Shown: positions 40,375 to 49,200, numbered from the stretch's first letter. The stretch is DNA of 64,000 nt from Psychrobacter sp. 72-O-c (GCF_904846605.1 NZ_CAJHBI010000011.1:27040-91039), one strand, 5' to 3'. Made by a program: numbers and translations. Notes: generated by a model from the sequence alone, not told the origin.

Positions 40375-40671
40375 GGGGCTGTTTAGAATTCGACCATGGC
40401 TCTGACAGAGACTATTTTTTAGTCGATGCACGTCAAAGCTTATCTCGTTTAGTCATTCTAAGCGGATAAGCTTTAACACAGCAGCGGCAAAAAAGAGTCC
40501 TGTCCCAATAATATTAAATTAAAGCGGGGCTGATGCTAAAATTGCCCTATTCGTTGTAATTTTTCATAAAAAAGCATCTAGCTAAGGCAATAAGCATCAT
40601 CTGCGTTTTTTACTTAGACTAGATCAATTTTAGCGATCAGCAGAGCCTATTTGTGAATTCTAAACAGCCCC
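40375..40671. mobile_element. 297-bp MITE-like element with perfect terminal repeats
   Basis: The ends GGGGCTGTTTAGAATTC (40375-40391) and GAATTCTAAACAGCCCC (40655-40671) are perfect 17-base inverted repeats, flanked on both sides by TA, consistent with TA-target duplication. Inside are two more inverted repeats: AAAGCTTATC/GATAAGCTTT (40435-40474) and GCTGATGCTAAAATTG with CAATTTTAGCGATCAGC (40529-40641). No coding frame is present, so it would need a transposase in trans. Confidence 0.8.
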
Positions 40672-40721
40672 TAATCAGTAGCAATAATTTTAACGTTTAT
40701 CTATCAATAATTTTTTATTTC

Positions 40722-40763
40722 TACGGCATCGTTATTTTCCTATAACGGTGCCGTTTTCTTTTT
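40722..40763 (+). terminator. Rho-independent terminator of the CysB-like gene
   Basis: ACGGCATCGTTAT pairs with ATAACGGTGCCGT across a 6-base loop and is followed by TTTCTTTTT. It is now 355 bases past the lysR stop because the MITE lies between. The remaining 40764-41091 shows no gene. Confidence 0.85.
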
Positions 40764-41091
40764 ATCCTTTGAATACTTTTAGTTCACTGGTTGCGCATTA
40801 TTTCACGATAACTTTTAACACTTACTTTGACTATCCAAACCGCTGACTATAAAAGGCAACTTTTCCACTATCTACTTATTACCTCATTATTAAGATTTGT
40901 TATTGGCCGCAGCCTTGACCTTTATATCCAAGATAACTACCCCATTATATAAGGTGTTCAGCTATCGGTATTTGCATACTCTGCAGGTTGTTCAAATTAT
41001 TATCGTGCAAACTACTGTGGCTTTTATATCTAAATAATTAAACACGAATATAATAATGCCATCGTTGATATGGCAGAAAAATAGGTGACTT

Positions 41092-42111
41092 ATGAGCAAC
41101 AAAATTCCTTTATCCTTTCTAGACTTAGCGCCCGTCCCTACCGGTAAAACCATCGCTGATGGCATCGCTCAAACCGTTGAGATGGCTCAGCAGGCAGAAC
41201 AAGTCGGCTTAAACCGTTATTGGATGGCGGAACATCACAATATGGCTGGTATTGCCAGCGCAGCGACCTCAGTATTGTTATCGCATATTGGTAGCCAAAC
41301 CGATCGTATTCGCATTGGCTCGGGTGGCATCATGTTACCGAACCATGCACCTTTGATGGTTGCTGAACAGTTCGGTACTTTGCAAGCGTTATATGGTGAC
41401 CGTATTGACCTAGGACTCGGACGCGCACCTGGTACCGATGGTGCAACCTTCCAAGCTTTACGGCGGCAAATGAGTGATGCTGAGCGCTTCCCACAAGACG
41501 TGCAAGAATTAATGTATTTGTTAGGTGATGAAACTGATAGTAGTCCAGTCCAAGCTTTCCCAGGAGCAAAATCAAACGTCCCTATTTGGATTTTGGGCTC
41601 TTCATTATTTGGTGCCACGTTAGCCGCGCATTTAGGTCTGCCTTATGTGTTTGCTTCCCATTTTGCCCCGCAAATGCTTAGTAAGGCGATCGCTGCGTAT
41701 CGTGAGGAATTCAAGCCCTCCGCTTATCTTGATAAGCCTTATGTGATGCTAGCGGCGAACCTGTTGCTCGCCGATGACGATGCGACTGCACACTATCACT
41801 TTACTTCAGCGCAACAAAGCTTTGTGCGCTTACGTCGTAATGAGCGTGGACAGATGCCAAAACCTACCCATGATATGGACAGTATTTGGAGTCCCGCAGA
41901 AAAGACCATGGTCGATAGTGCATTGTCGGTATCGTTTATTGGGTCAGTTGAAACCGTCAAGCCAAAACTTGCTGACTTCCTTGCGAAGTATGAGCCTGAT
42001 GAGCTGATTGTCACGGCTAACGTCTATGACCAAGCAGCACGTTTACATTCGCTATCGCTAGTACCTCAGTTAAATTTGTTTACTTTACAATCGGCAGCAG
42101 CGCTTGCATAA
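41092..42111 (+). CDS. LLM-class flavin-dependent oxidoreductase
   Basis: This luciferase-like monooxygenase fold enzyme (TIM barrel, FMN-dependent) has 339 residues. It starts [16 protein letters not shown] and contains [22 protein letters not shown] near residue 42 and the strong subgroup motif [22 protein letters not shown] near 80, followed by [12 protein letters not shown]. These features match the MsnO8/YhbW-type single-component group of unknown substrate. The ATG has AGGTGA upstream. A very small membrane protein gene follows at 30 bases. Confidence 0.92.
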   Translation: MSNKIPLSFLDLAPVPTGKTIADGIAQTVEMAQQAEQVGLNRYWMAEHHNMAGIASAATSVLLSHIGSQTDRIRIGSGGIMLPNHAPLMVAEQFGTLQALYGDRIDLGLGRAPGTDGATFQALRRQMSDAERFPQDVQELMYLLGDETDSSPVQAFPGAKSNVPIWILGSSLFGATLAAHLGLPYVFASHFAPQMLSKAIAAYREEFKPSAYLDKPYVMLAANLLLADDDATAHYHFTSAQQSFVRLRRNERGQMPKPTHDMDSIWSPAEKTMVDSALSVSFIGSVETVKPKLADFLAKYEPDELIVTANVYDQAARLHSLSLVPQLNLFTLQSAAALA

Positions 42112-42141
42112 TTATCGAATAACTTTAATGAGATAATTAAC

Positions 42142-42285
42142 ATGAACCCCTCTACTTTTATTGGCTCTTCAATATTTTTATACATCTTGGCCTTTATTGT
42201 AGTCATGGTGGTTGCGGGCTATTTTACCTACCGTATTAGCCCAAGCGGGAAAAAACGCCGCGAAGAGCGCAATGAACGTCGATAG
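42142..42285 (+). CDS. Small single-pass membrane protein
   Basis: These 47 residues comprise a polar start, a hydrophobic segment (FLYILAFIVVMVVAGYF, residues 12-28) and a strongly basic tail (RISPSGKKRREERNERR). It is therefore an N-out/C-in single-pass peptide. A possible ribosome binding site (AATGAG) precedes the ATG. It lies 30 bases after the flavin enzyme gene and is closed by a terminator, so it is probably co-transcribed. Its function is unknown; the translation and operon position make it a plausible gene. Confidence 0.6.
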   Translation: MNPSTFIGSSIFLYILAFIVVMVVAGYFTYRISPSGKKRREERNERR

Positions 42286-42304
42286 TTGAATTTTAAACTC
42301 ACAT

Positions 42305-42346
42305 AAAAAAACCTCCCGCTCTATCATGAGTGGGAGGTTTTTTTTG
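42305..42346. terminator. Bidirectional terminator
   Basis: ACCTCCCGCT pairs with AGTGGGAGGT (one G-U pair) with six A before and eight T after the stem, so it can work in both directions. It lies between the small membrane protein gene and the convergent cyclodeaminase-family gene. Confidence 0.9.
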
Positions 42347-42420
42347 TAGACAATAATCACAGCTTATTATGAGAGCGTGTTGGAAATTTAAAAAATCTCG
42401 GCTTTTAAAAGACTGAGTCT

Positions 42421-43464
42421 TTAGGAAAGTGAAGCACCAAGATTTTTTTGTACAGCAAGTTGCGTGATATATAACGCCACTGCAGCATCGAAACTTGCGG
42501 CCCCTACGGATTTAAAGAAGGTGATTGCCTGCTCGTGGTCGGTATCATTTTCTCTTAACGTTCCTGTTACCAACCCTTGTAAATCGCCGCTAAGATCATC
42601 CCATGTCCATGCGCAGTCAGACGCATCATTAGCTTGGATTAGGTCTCCTGCTTCATGATGGCTGCCAGCCAGATCGTCAACAATGACCATGCTGCTGGCT
42701 TCGATGACATCATTGCTAATCTCTTTCATCGATGGCCGATAAGCACCTACCGCATTGATATGGGCGTCAGGTTTAATTTGATCTGCCGAAAATAAACTCC
42801 TCTCAGCTCGGGTCGCCACGTTAATAATATCCGCATCTTTAATAGCGTCATTAATCTGCTCGCAAACCATTAGTTCAACATCCCACTGCTCATAATCACG
42901 GGCGAATCGTGTTTTAAACTGCTCAGCGCTTTTAGAGCTTCTGTTCCAAAGATAAACGGTTTTGATCTCAGGACGCACCGTGAGCACAGCATTTAACTGC
43001 TCATAAGCCATACCACCGCAGCCGACCACTGCCACACTTTGACAATCAGACTTGGCCATATATTTGGTCGCGATACCTGATAGTGCTGCTGTCCGTACCT
43101 GCGTGATATAAATGCCATCCATCACTGCTAACACCTCACCAGTGGCATTGTTCGATACGGTAATAATAGCTGTGGTAGTCGGCAAGCCACGACTGGGATT
43201 GTCAGGACAAACGGTGACCAGCTTCACTGCTGTATACTCTTGCTTACCATCATAAATGGTCGCGGGCATCGATAAATGCGACCCTGAGCTGTGCTTACTA
43301 CTGTTGCTAAAAAGCTCCTCACTAAAAGTCTCAATGACCAAACGCTCAGGTGATTTTACCCAATTGGGATGCTTAGCCTGTCGATGTAACAACGCCTCAA
43401 TGGTATCAATAGCGTCTTGCATATTCAGGTGTTCGGTGACTGCTTGTTGGTTTAACCACTGCAT
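42421..43464 (-). CDS. Ornithine cyclodeaminase/mu-crystallin family protein
   Basis: This NAD(P)-dependent enzyme family includes ornithine cyclodeaminase, ketimine reductases and alanine dehydrogenases. The 347-residue protein has AVKLVTVCPDNPSRGLPTTTAIITV near residue 80, the Lys and Arg substrate residues in ITQVRTAALSGIATKYMA near 120, and the Rossmann motif VAVVGCGGMAYEQL near 145. Asp in IVDDLAGSHHEAGDL is typical. Relatives differ widely in substrate, so a precise reaction is not given. It is monocistronic and convergent with the small membrane protein gene. Confidence 0.9.
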   Translation of the reverse strand: MQWLNQQAVTEHLNMQDAIDTIEALLHRQAKHPNWVKSPERLVIETFSEELFSNSSKHSSGSHLSMPATIYDGKQEYTAVKLVTVCPDNPSRGLPTTTAIITVSNNATGEVLAVMDGIYITQVRTAALSGIATKYMAKSDCQSVAVVGCGGMAYEQLNAVLTVRPEIKTVYLWNRSSKSAEQFKTRFARDYEQWDVELMVCEQINDAIKDADIINVATRAERSLFSADQIKPDAHINAVGAYRPSMKEISNDVIEASSMVIVDDLAGSHHEAGDLIQANDASDCAWTWDDLSGDLQGLVTGTLRENDTDHEQAITFFKSVGAASFDAAVALYITQLAVQKNLGASLS

Positions 43465-43529
43465 AGAGCCTTCCTTGTTTATGAATTCTTTTATGGACTA
43501 TTTTACTAGTCTATTGAGACGGAGCAGAT

Positions 43530-43778
43530 TTGGATGTTAGTTTTTATAACTATAAAGTGTTCGTAATGAATACCAAAGGTAAACTGGTTATTCTAGCTAT
43601 TTACGATATCATGCGTGACCCTGATAATAAATACAATGAAACAGAGTCAGAGTCGTTGCCAGACGGACGCATATTAGTTACTAAGAATGGCAAGTTTGGT
43701 ATTATAGATACCAATACAAAAAAGCCGATCTACCCTCTCAAAATTAGGATATACCGGCTCTTTTTTGAGTTTATTTAG
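43530..43778 (+). pseudogene. Fragment of a WG-repeat protein
   Basis: The 82-codon frame contains GRILVTKNGKFGIIDTNTKKPIYP, the pattern of a WG (Trp-Gly) repeat in which Phe replaces Trp. WG-repeat proteins normally have many such units; here there is one good repeat and one partial. The last codons run into a hairpin terminator. No proper start or ribosome binding site is seen. It most likely represents the 3' end of a lost gene. Confidence 0.5.
43717..43767. terminator. Possible terminator between convergent genes
   Basis: AAAAAAGCCG and CGGCTCTTTTTT flank a long loop with partial inner pairing, giving A-run/stem/T-run symmetry suited to either direction. It overlaps the end of the WG-repeat fragment and lies downstream of arfB on the other strand. 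Confidence 0.5.
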
Positions 43779-43874
43779 GTATTAGTATTGCACTACCGGA
43801 AGACTGACTATGGCTTATAAAAACAAATCTATAGCGGTTAACGGCTCATGGTGATTTTTCAAGTTATAGCCGAC

Positions 43875-44288
43875 TTAAAAATCGACCTTACCTCGTAATG
43901 ATTTTGTCCTACCCCGCTGTGTTTTTTGATCCGTACGCTTGCGCCGAGCATTTTTGCTCGGTTTACTGGGCCTTCGGGTCTTGCTAACGTAAGTGGCTTT
44001 TATTATAAATTGCTGAAGGCGCTCGAAGGCATCGCTCTTGTTCTTTTCTTGGGTGCGAAATTGCTGCGCTTTAATGATCAGCACGCCTTCTTTGCTAATA
44101 CGGCTGTCCTTGCTTTCTAATAAAAGCTGTTTGTTAGAGTCGCTAAGACTTGAGGCTTTGATATCAAAACGTAGATGAATCGCAGAAGATACTTTATTCA
44201 CGTTTTGCCCGCCTGCACCTTGGGCGCGTATGGCGTTAATGTCTACTTCGTGGTCATTAAGGCTGATGGTATTGCTGATAAAAATCAT
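43875..44288 (-). CDS. arfB: Alternative ribosome-rescue factor ArfB
   Basis: ArfB (YaeJ) is a codon-independent peptidyl-tRNA hydrolase that frees stalled ribosomes. The catalytic GGQ is at Gly26-Gly27-Gln28 within IRAQGAGGQNVNKV, followed by SAIHLRFD. The C-terminal tail is strongly basic (about residues 104-137, SKTRRPSKPSKNARRKRT), as needed to enter the mRNA channel. Length 137 is normal. A 75-residue hypothetical gene precedes it by 29 bases on the same strand. Confidence 0.95.
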   Translation of the reverse strand: MIFISNTISLNDHEVDINAIRAQGAGGQNVNKVSSAIHLRFDIKASSLSDSNKQLLLESKDSRISKEGVLIIKAQQFRTQEKNKSDAFERLQQFIIKATYVSKTRRPSKPSKNARRKRTDQKTQRGRTKSLRGKVDF

Positions 44289-44317
44289 GGTCTGCTTTTG
44301 TAGAAAATAATCAATGT

Positions 44318-44545
44318 TTATTGCTTATCATAAACCATTATTAAATAGGCTGCTACCTGCAGTATCTCTGGCGTGTCTAAAACACGCAGGCATTTAAATA
44401 AACAGGTTTCTTCATAGCGATAAACATTTTCTTTTAGCATAATTAAGGCGTTTGTTAAAAGAAGTAAATCAGGTGATAATTCAACGCTACTAAGAGAGCA
44501 CGGCTGATATAAGGCCAGCTCATATAAACCAGCCAGTTTCTCCAC
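44318..44545 (-). CDS. Hypothetical small protein upstream of arfB
   Basis: These 75 residues are rich in Leu and Glu, with two cysteines. No signal peptide or membrane segment is evident, and it could be a helical bundle (LLLLTNALIMLKENVYRYEETCLFKCLRVL). The start ATG lies 22 bases from the divergent cupin gene, leaving little space for two promoters. Position favours co-transcription with arfB. The frame could be fortuitous. Confidence 0.45.
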   Translation of the reverse strand: MEKLAGLYELALYQPCSLSSVELSPDLLLLTNALIMLKENVYRYEETCLFKCLRVLDTPEILQVAAYLIMVYDKQ

Positions 44546-44567
44546 CCTATTTTTTGGAAGATACTTT

Positions 44568-45251
44568 ATGTTAATTAATGCAGATTTTTCACAACGTGCG
44601 TCGTTAGCAGTTGAAGAATATCAATGGGTTGACTCCCCACAAAACGGCGTTGAGCGCGTGATGCTTGACCGCGTAGGCGAAGAAAAGGCCCGTGCCACTA
44701 GTATTGTACGCTATGCTCCCGACTCTTATTTTCCACCCCATTTACATCCCGGTGGCGAGGAGATTTTGGTATTGTCTGGCACTTTTTCTGCAGACGACAA
44801 GGATTATCCAGCCGGTTGGTATCTGCGTAATCCGCCAAAATCAGGCCATAAGCCTTATAGTCGTGAAGGTGCTATTATCTTCGTCAAACTCTGGCAGATG
44901 TCATCAGACGAAGACCAACATGTGGCTATTGAGACTCAAGATAAAGCCAATTGGCAACCACAAGGAGAACGTCAAGTCTGTCCTTTATTCTCGAACGCTA
45001 ACGAGCAGGTTAGCTTGCAAAAGCTGAATGCGGGCGAAGCATTATTCCCTACTGAAATAGTAGGAGGCGCAGAACTGCTAGTAACAGAAGGCGAAATGAT
45101 AGACGCAGGGCAAACATACAAGCGCGGTGGCTGGATACGCCTGCCCGTAGGTGCTCAAGTACAATTAAACGCTGGTACAGAAGGCGTTACCGTCTATCTT
45201 AAGACTGGACATCTTGCTCAAATAGACAATATCGATTTTGAAAATTTATAA
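44568..45251 (+). CDS. ChrR-like cupin protein
   Basis: This 227-residue protein has two cupin barrels, as in the C-terminal domain of anti-sigma factor ChrR. The first has PDSYFPPHLHPGGEEILVLSGTF near residues 47-70, with the metal-binding HxH and Glu. The second (about 125-225) has EIVGGAELLVTEGEM with a degenerate metal site. The N-terminal zinc anti-sigma domain of ChrR is absent, and no sigma factor gene is adjacent. It is therefore better described as a stand-alone ChrR-cupin, perhaps an oxidative-stress sensor or a dioxygenase-like protein. An FAD enzyme gene follows at 70 bases. Confidence 0.85.
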   Translation: MLINADFSQRASLAVEEYQWVDSPQNGVERVMLDRVGEEKARATSIVRYAPDSYFPPHLHPGGEEILVLSGTFSADDKDYPAGWYLRNPPKSGHKPYSREGAIIFVKLWQMSSDEDQHVAIETQDKANWQPQGERQVCPLFSNANEQVSLQKLNAGEALFPTEIVGGAELLVTEGEMIDAGQTYKRGGWIRLPVGAQVQLNAGTEGVTVYLKTGHLAQIDNIDFENL

Positions 45252-45321
45252 ATTTAGCGGACAATAATATTAAAAAAGCTTCTCTCCGTTAGTTGAGGCT
45301 ATTAATGAGGAAAATCTTAAT

Positions 45322-46524
45322 ATGAAAAATATACCAGTTGCAATTGTGGGTGGCGGTTTAAGTGGTTTATATGCAGCGTTCCTATTGGAACAAAAAAGCA
45401 TAGACTATATACTTTTAGAAGCTCGTACGACTTTGGGTGGTCGCATTGTCGCTGGTAGGTCTCACGAACACCTGAATTCTGAACACCAGTCTTCTGAACC
45501 TCCTAATTCTAAAACTATAAAAATGGAAGTAACCGACAGCTTTGACTTGGGACCTTCTTGGTTTTGGCCTGATTTTCAGCAGCAATTGGGTTATCTTATC
45601 GAGGAGTTGAACTTGGAGAGTTTTGCACAATTCGAAGATGGCGATATGATGGTTGAGCGCTCCCCTAACGAGTCTCCTATTCGTACACAAGGCTATAAAA
45701 GCTCGCCACCCTCAATGCGTCTGAAAGGTGGTATGGCAGTATTGATTAATGCCTTATATAGTCGCCTAGATTCCACCCGCGTTCTCACCGGACAAATAGT
45801 ACGTCGGCTGACTAACAAGGATGATTATATTGAGCTTGCCAGCGAAGACTCGTCTGGAAAAATTATGACTTGGCAAACTCAACACGTGCTGCTCGCCTTA
45901 CCGCCGCGTTTAGCAGAAAACAGCATAGAGTTTACGCCTGCTTTACCAAAAGATATGGCAGCGCAATGGCGTGAGACCGCTACGTGGATGGCGCCACATG
46001 CTAAGTATTTTGCAGTTTACGACACGCCTTTTTGGCGAGAGCAAGGTCTGTCAGGAGAAGCTAGAAGTGCGCTAGGGCCGCTTAATGAAATTCACGATGC
46101 TTCTATAATGGGTGGCAGTGGCGCGCTGTTTGGTTTCCTCGGAGTTCCAGCGGAAGTACGTCAAAGCGTATCTGAAGACGTGCTAAAAGCACATTGCCGT
46201 GCGCAATTAGAACGTCTATTCGGAGCGCAAGCTGACTCGCCGAAAATGGAGTATTTCAAAGATTGGTCCCAAGATCCGTTCACGGCAACAACGGCCGACG
46301 CTAATAGCGATGGACAGCATGCGTCAGCTCCTATTGCCAAAGCGACATCAGGTGTATGGAAAGAGTGCCTGACTGGCATAGGTAGTGAATGGTCGCAGCA
46401 GTTTCCTGGTTATACTGCTGGCGCTATTGAAGCTGCAAGCTTCGGTGTGCAAAACTTGCCTGAGTCGCCTGAATCTATGTTACAAGATAAGGTTTCGGCC
46501 CGCTCTAATTTACCCAGTGATTGA
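45322..46524 (+). CDS. FAD-dependent amine oxidase-like protein
   Basis: This flavin monoamine oxidase-family protein has 400 residues. The N-terminal FAD motif is VAIVGGGLSGLYAAFLLE, with an acidic strand end ILLEARTTLGGRI (residues 27-42). A Pro/Ser/Glu-rich insert follows (about 47-65). The C-terminal FAD-binding segment appears as FPGYTAGAIEAASFG near residue 365. The substrate is unknown. The start has GAGGAAA upstream at 45306-45312. It probably forms a pair with the preceding cupin gene. Confidence 0.88.
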   Translation: MKNIPVAIVGGGLSGLYAAFLLEQKSIDYILLEARTTLGGRIVAGRSHEHLNSEHQSSEPPNSKTIKMEVTDSFDLGPSWFWPDFQQQLGYLIEELNLESFAQFEDGDMMVERSPNESPIRTQGYKSSPPSMRLKGGMAVLINALYSRLDSTRVLTGQIVRRLTNKDDYIELASEDSSGKIMTWQTQHVLLALPPRLAENSIEFTPALPKDMAAQWRETATWMAPHAKYFAVYDTPFWREQGLSGEARSALGPLNEIHDASIMGGSGALFGFLGVPAEVRQSVSEDVLKAHCRAQLERLFGAQADSPKMEYFKDWSQDPFTATTADANSDGQHASAPIAKATSGVWKECLTGIGSEWSQQFPGYTAGAIEAASFGVQNLPESPESMLQDKVSARSNLPSD

Positions 46525-46659
46525 TTATGGGATTAAAAATTGCACAAATAGGTTGTTTCTGACTAATGATGAATGAGCTTGATACGATTTTGAAACCTCC
46601 CAAGTTAATGTCTACGGAATTGACGATATACATCAATATAAATGTAAAGGATAAAACCG

Positions 46660-47148
46660 GTGACTACCTTAAGATACATCGCTCATTACCCCGAGCAAAT
46701 CCAAACCCAAGCAGAAATGCTGATCAGCAACGGTCGGTTGGGGGATTATATTGAAAAAATCTACCCTAGCCAGCACCAAATACAAAGTGATAAAGCGCTA
46801 TATCAGTATATAAACGAGCTAAAAAATCAGTACATGCGTAAAACTGGTTCTCTTACTCAAGTCAGCTACAACAGTAAACTCAAAGTGCTTAAAGATGCGT
46901 TGGGCATCCACACCTTTCAATCTCGAGTACAAGGCAATAAGCTTAAATCACATAATAGTATTACGGTTGCCAGCTTATTCAAAGAGGCGCCGCCTGAGTT
47001 TTTGCGTATGATTGTCGTGCATGAGTTAGCACATTTTAAAGAAAAGGAGCATAGCAAAGCGTTCTATCAATTGTGCTGCCATATGGAACCTGATTATCAT
47101 CAATTTGAGCTAGATACCCGATTATGGTTGCAATGGCGTGAATTGTAA
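46660..47148 (+). CDS. YgjP-like zinc metallopeptidase
   Basis: This 162-residue protein of the M48-like YgjP/WLM group carries the zinc motif HELAHFKEKEH near residues 127-137, with the third ligand region HMEPDYHQFE near 145-155. The start codon is GTG at 46660 behind AAAGGA (46646-46651). The N-terminal part (TLRYIAHYPEQIQTQAEMLI) matches the family's short beta domain less clearly. The physiological substrate is unknown. It is downstream of the FAD gene but separated by 135 bases. Confidence 0.82.
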   Translation: MTTLRYIAHYPEQIQTQAEMLISNGRLGDYIEKIYPSQHQIQSDKALYQYINELKNQYMRKTGSLTQVSYNSKLKVLKDALGIHTFQSRVQGNKLKSHNSITVASLFKEAPPEFLRMIVVHELAHFKEKEHSKAFYQLCCHMEPDYHQFELDTRLWLQWREL

Positions 47149-47173
47149 TATAATTTGCTCTAATCCCCCCTCT

Positions 47174-47302
47174 CATAATTTTAGTGCGTTAACGCAGGGT
47201 GCTCAAAATGTGGCTATTGATTTGTCACAAGAATTGCTCGTCAGTGAAGACGCAAAGAAAAGAGTTTGGCTTTCATATGATAGCCCTGAGTATTTTAAAT
47301 AA
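47174..47302 (+). pseudogene. Protein-like relic without start
   Basis: A plus-strand reading ends IDLSQELLVSEDAKK, RVWLSYDSPEYFK and a TAA at 47300-47302. The composition is convincingly protein-like, but no start or ribosome binding site is present; the frame is open leftward into the ygjP-like gene in another phase. It looks like the tail of a deleted gene. Confidence 0.3.
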
Positions 47303-47366
47303 AGCACGCCATAGCATTAAAGGCTGCGATAAAATCGTCAACGACATATCAATGCTTCTTGATAAA

Positions 47367-47519
47367 TTACGATTCGCTACACTGACAGCATTTCGAACAC
47401 ATATCACATTTTTTACAAGTTGCAGGACAGGTACAGTCACATTTCGGGCAAGGGCAGCTAGAATTATAATGTATTGAAGCTATCAATAAGTTCAGTTTAT
47501 TTTTAGAAATGGCTTTCAT
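47367..47519 (-). CDS. Cysteine-rich metallothionein-like peptide
   Basis: This 50-residue peptide runs from ATG 47519 to TAA 47367-47369. An AAGGA ribosome binding site lies seven bases upstream (47527-47531 on the minus strand). After a 21-residue lysine/asparagine/isoleucine-rich leader, residues 22-47 contain 11 cysteines in CxC, CxxC, CC and CxxxC spacing (CPCPKCDCTCPATCKKCDM, then CSKCCQC). There are no aromatic residues in this part. That is the layout of metallothioneins, which bind Zn, Cu or Cd. It differs from the cyanobacterial and pseudomonad SmtA/BmtA pattern. Upstream TTGACA (47592-47587, minus strand) could be a -35 box. No named family is claimed. Confidence 0.7.
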   Translation of the reverse strand: MKAISKNKLNLLIASIHYNSSCPCPKCDCTCPATCKKCDMCSKCCQCSES

Positions 47520-47688
47520 AATAAATCCTTATTCATGATAGATAATTCATTGTGGCAAGAATCAGTAAGGTACTCTGTCATTTTATTGTCAATTTAATAG
47601 CTTAGTTAGTTAATTGTTCTCTGACCTAAGAACTAATAAATAGTGAATCATATCCAAGTGGACTACTCCGATTATTTATCACCTTACC

Positions 47689-49095
47689 TTAAGACGCGAC
47701 AGCTTTTAGATAGCGACTTACCCCCGCAACTACTGTCTGCTCAATCACTCTATCATCGCCCAACATCATCAGCACAAATAGACGTTCATCAAGCGAGTTG
47801 GTCTGCGTCATACGGCGCTCAAGTAATTCAGTAGCTGCCATGTCTATAACCACAAAATCCGCTTCCTTGTTAGGCATAAAGTTACCTATTTTTTTATCTA
47901 ATAATAACGACTGGGCATTGCCCAAAGTAATCTGATATAGCCCTTGATGAGCGGGCAACGGATTACTTTGTAGTTGCTGGACTTTATACGCCTCTGACAA
48001 GGTAGTCAGCATTGATAGACTGGTTCCCGCGCCCACATCAGTAGCAATACTCACGCCGGTGTAGCTTAAGGTTTTGGACAAGTCAAACAGCCCACTCCCC
48101 AAAAATAAATTAGATGATGGGCAATGCGCTATCTGCGTGCCAGTCTCGCGCAGCCTTTCGTACTCTGAAGTTTCAAGGTAAATACCATGCGCCAAAGTCG
48201 TACGCCGACCAAGTAGCCCCATATCTTCATAGACGTCCAAGTACCCTTTATGATTGGGATAAAGCTCGCGCACAAAAGCGACTTCATCACGATTTTCTGC
48301 CAAATGCGTTTGCAAATAGACGCTGTCGTAACTGGCATATAACTCACCGGTCAGTCGCAGCTGCTTTGGAGTCGACGTAATGGCGAATCTTGGCGTAATA
48401 GCCACATGCTGACGTCCGCGCTCATGCCATTTGTCAATGATATCTTGAGTGTCACGAATGCCCTGTTCAGCAGGAACACATAAGTGCGCAGGGGCGTTTT
48501 GATCCATCAGTACATTCCCCGTAATCATACGGGTATTTAGGCGCTGGCTTTCAGTAAAAAACGCCTCCACTGATTGCGGATGACTGGTAGAAAATACTAA
48601 GGCGCTGGTCGTGCCATTGGCAAGCAACTGGTTTAAAAAGAACTTTGCGGTATCATTCGCAACCTTTGGATCCCCGAAATTAGCCTCAGTGACAAAAGTA
48701 TAGTTATTGAGCCAATCAAGCAACTGCTCACCGAAAGCGGCAATCATATCTATCTGCGGATAGTGTACATGGGTGTCAATAAAGCCAGGCATGATCAGCT
48801 TATGCTGATAGTCATGAATCTGTACCGGTTCTTGTCCCTCGTCAGCGGCTGTATTGCCGTAATCCGCTAACATTGCCTTACTGCTACCATAATCTACAAT
48901 AAGACCGGTCGCATCGTCGACGACCAGTGCACCATCGGCAATATATTCAGGATAAACACTCACGCCTGCGACAACGGGCATTAGCGTGATACTTTTATCA
49001 ATTGTCGTAGTTGTTGGTGAGCGCTCAGCCCTATCCTTAAGGTCATCTTCGGTAAGATAGTGTAGCAACTGGGCTTGATAAACATGTATGGTCAT
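47689..49095 (-). CDS. guaD: Guanine deaminase
   Basis: It deaminates guanine to xanthine. The amidohydrolase zinc motif is in MPGFIDTHVHYPQIDMIAAFG near residues 101-121. Further signatures are LANGTTSALVF near 175, ITPRFAITSTPKQL near 237, QTHLAENRDEV near 266, the HCPSSNLFLGSG motif near 333 and ATDVGAGTSLSM near 360. This is the full bacterial/eukaryotic GuaD pattern. At 468 residues the length is slightly long. It lies 105 bases after xdhC on the same strand, so its xanthine product feeds directly to the xanthine dehydrogenase encoded upstream. Confidence 0.95.
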   Translation of the reverse strand: MTIHVYQAQLLHYLTEDDLKDRAERSPTTTTIDKSITLMPVVAGVSVYPEYIADGALVVDDATGLIVDYGSSKAMLADYGNTAADEGQEPVQIHDYQHKLIMPGFIDTHVHYPQIDMIAAFGEQLLDWLNNYTFVTEANFGDPKVANDTAKFFLNQLLANGTTSALVFSTSHPQSVEAFFTESQRLNTRMITGNVLMDQNAPAHLCVPAEQGIRDTQDIIDKWHERGRQHVAITPRFAITSTPKQLRLTGELYASYDSVYLQTHLAENRDEVAFVRELYPNHKGYLDVYEDMGLLGRRTTLAHGIYLETSEYERLRETGTQIAHCPSSNLFLGSGLFDLSKTLSYTGVSIATDVGAGTSLSMLTTLSEAYKVQQLQSNPLPAHQGLYQITLGNAQSLLLDKKIGNFMPNKEADFVVIDMAATELLERRMTQTNSLDERLFVLMMLGDDRVIEQTVVAGVSRYLKAVAS

Positions 49096-49200
49096 TTATA
49101 GGTCTTACCTTATTTAATAATGCAGTTTTAATAATGCAGGGCATTTTAGCCAAAAGTTAACAGTAGAATTAGCAGTCGACAATTCTTAGATTCAGTTAAG

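Noticed and set aside
42407..42421. Palindrome AAAGACTGAGTCTTT at the end of the cyclodeaminase-family gene as a terminator
   Set aside because: It overlaps the stop codon and has only a short T-run; the hairpin at 42305-42346 is a much better terminator for this strand.
47199..47477. 92-codon plus-strand frame over the cysteine-rich gene
   Set aside because: It is antisense to the better supported minus-strand gene with an AAGGA site and cysteine motif, and its own start has no ribosome binding site.
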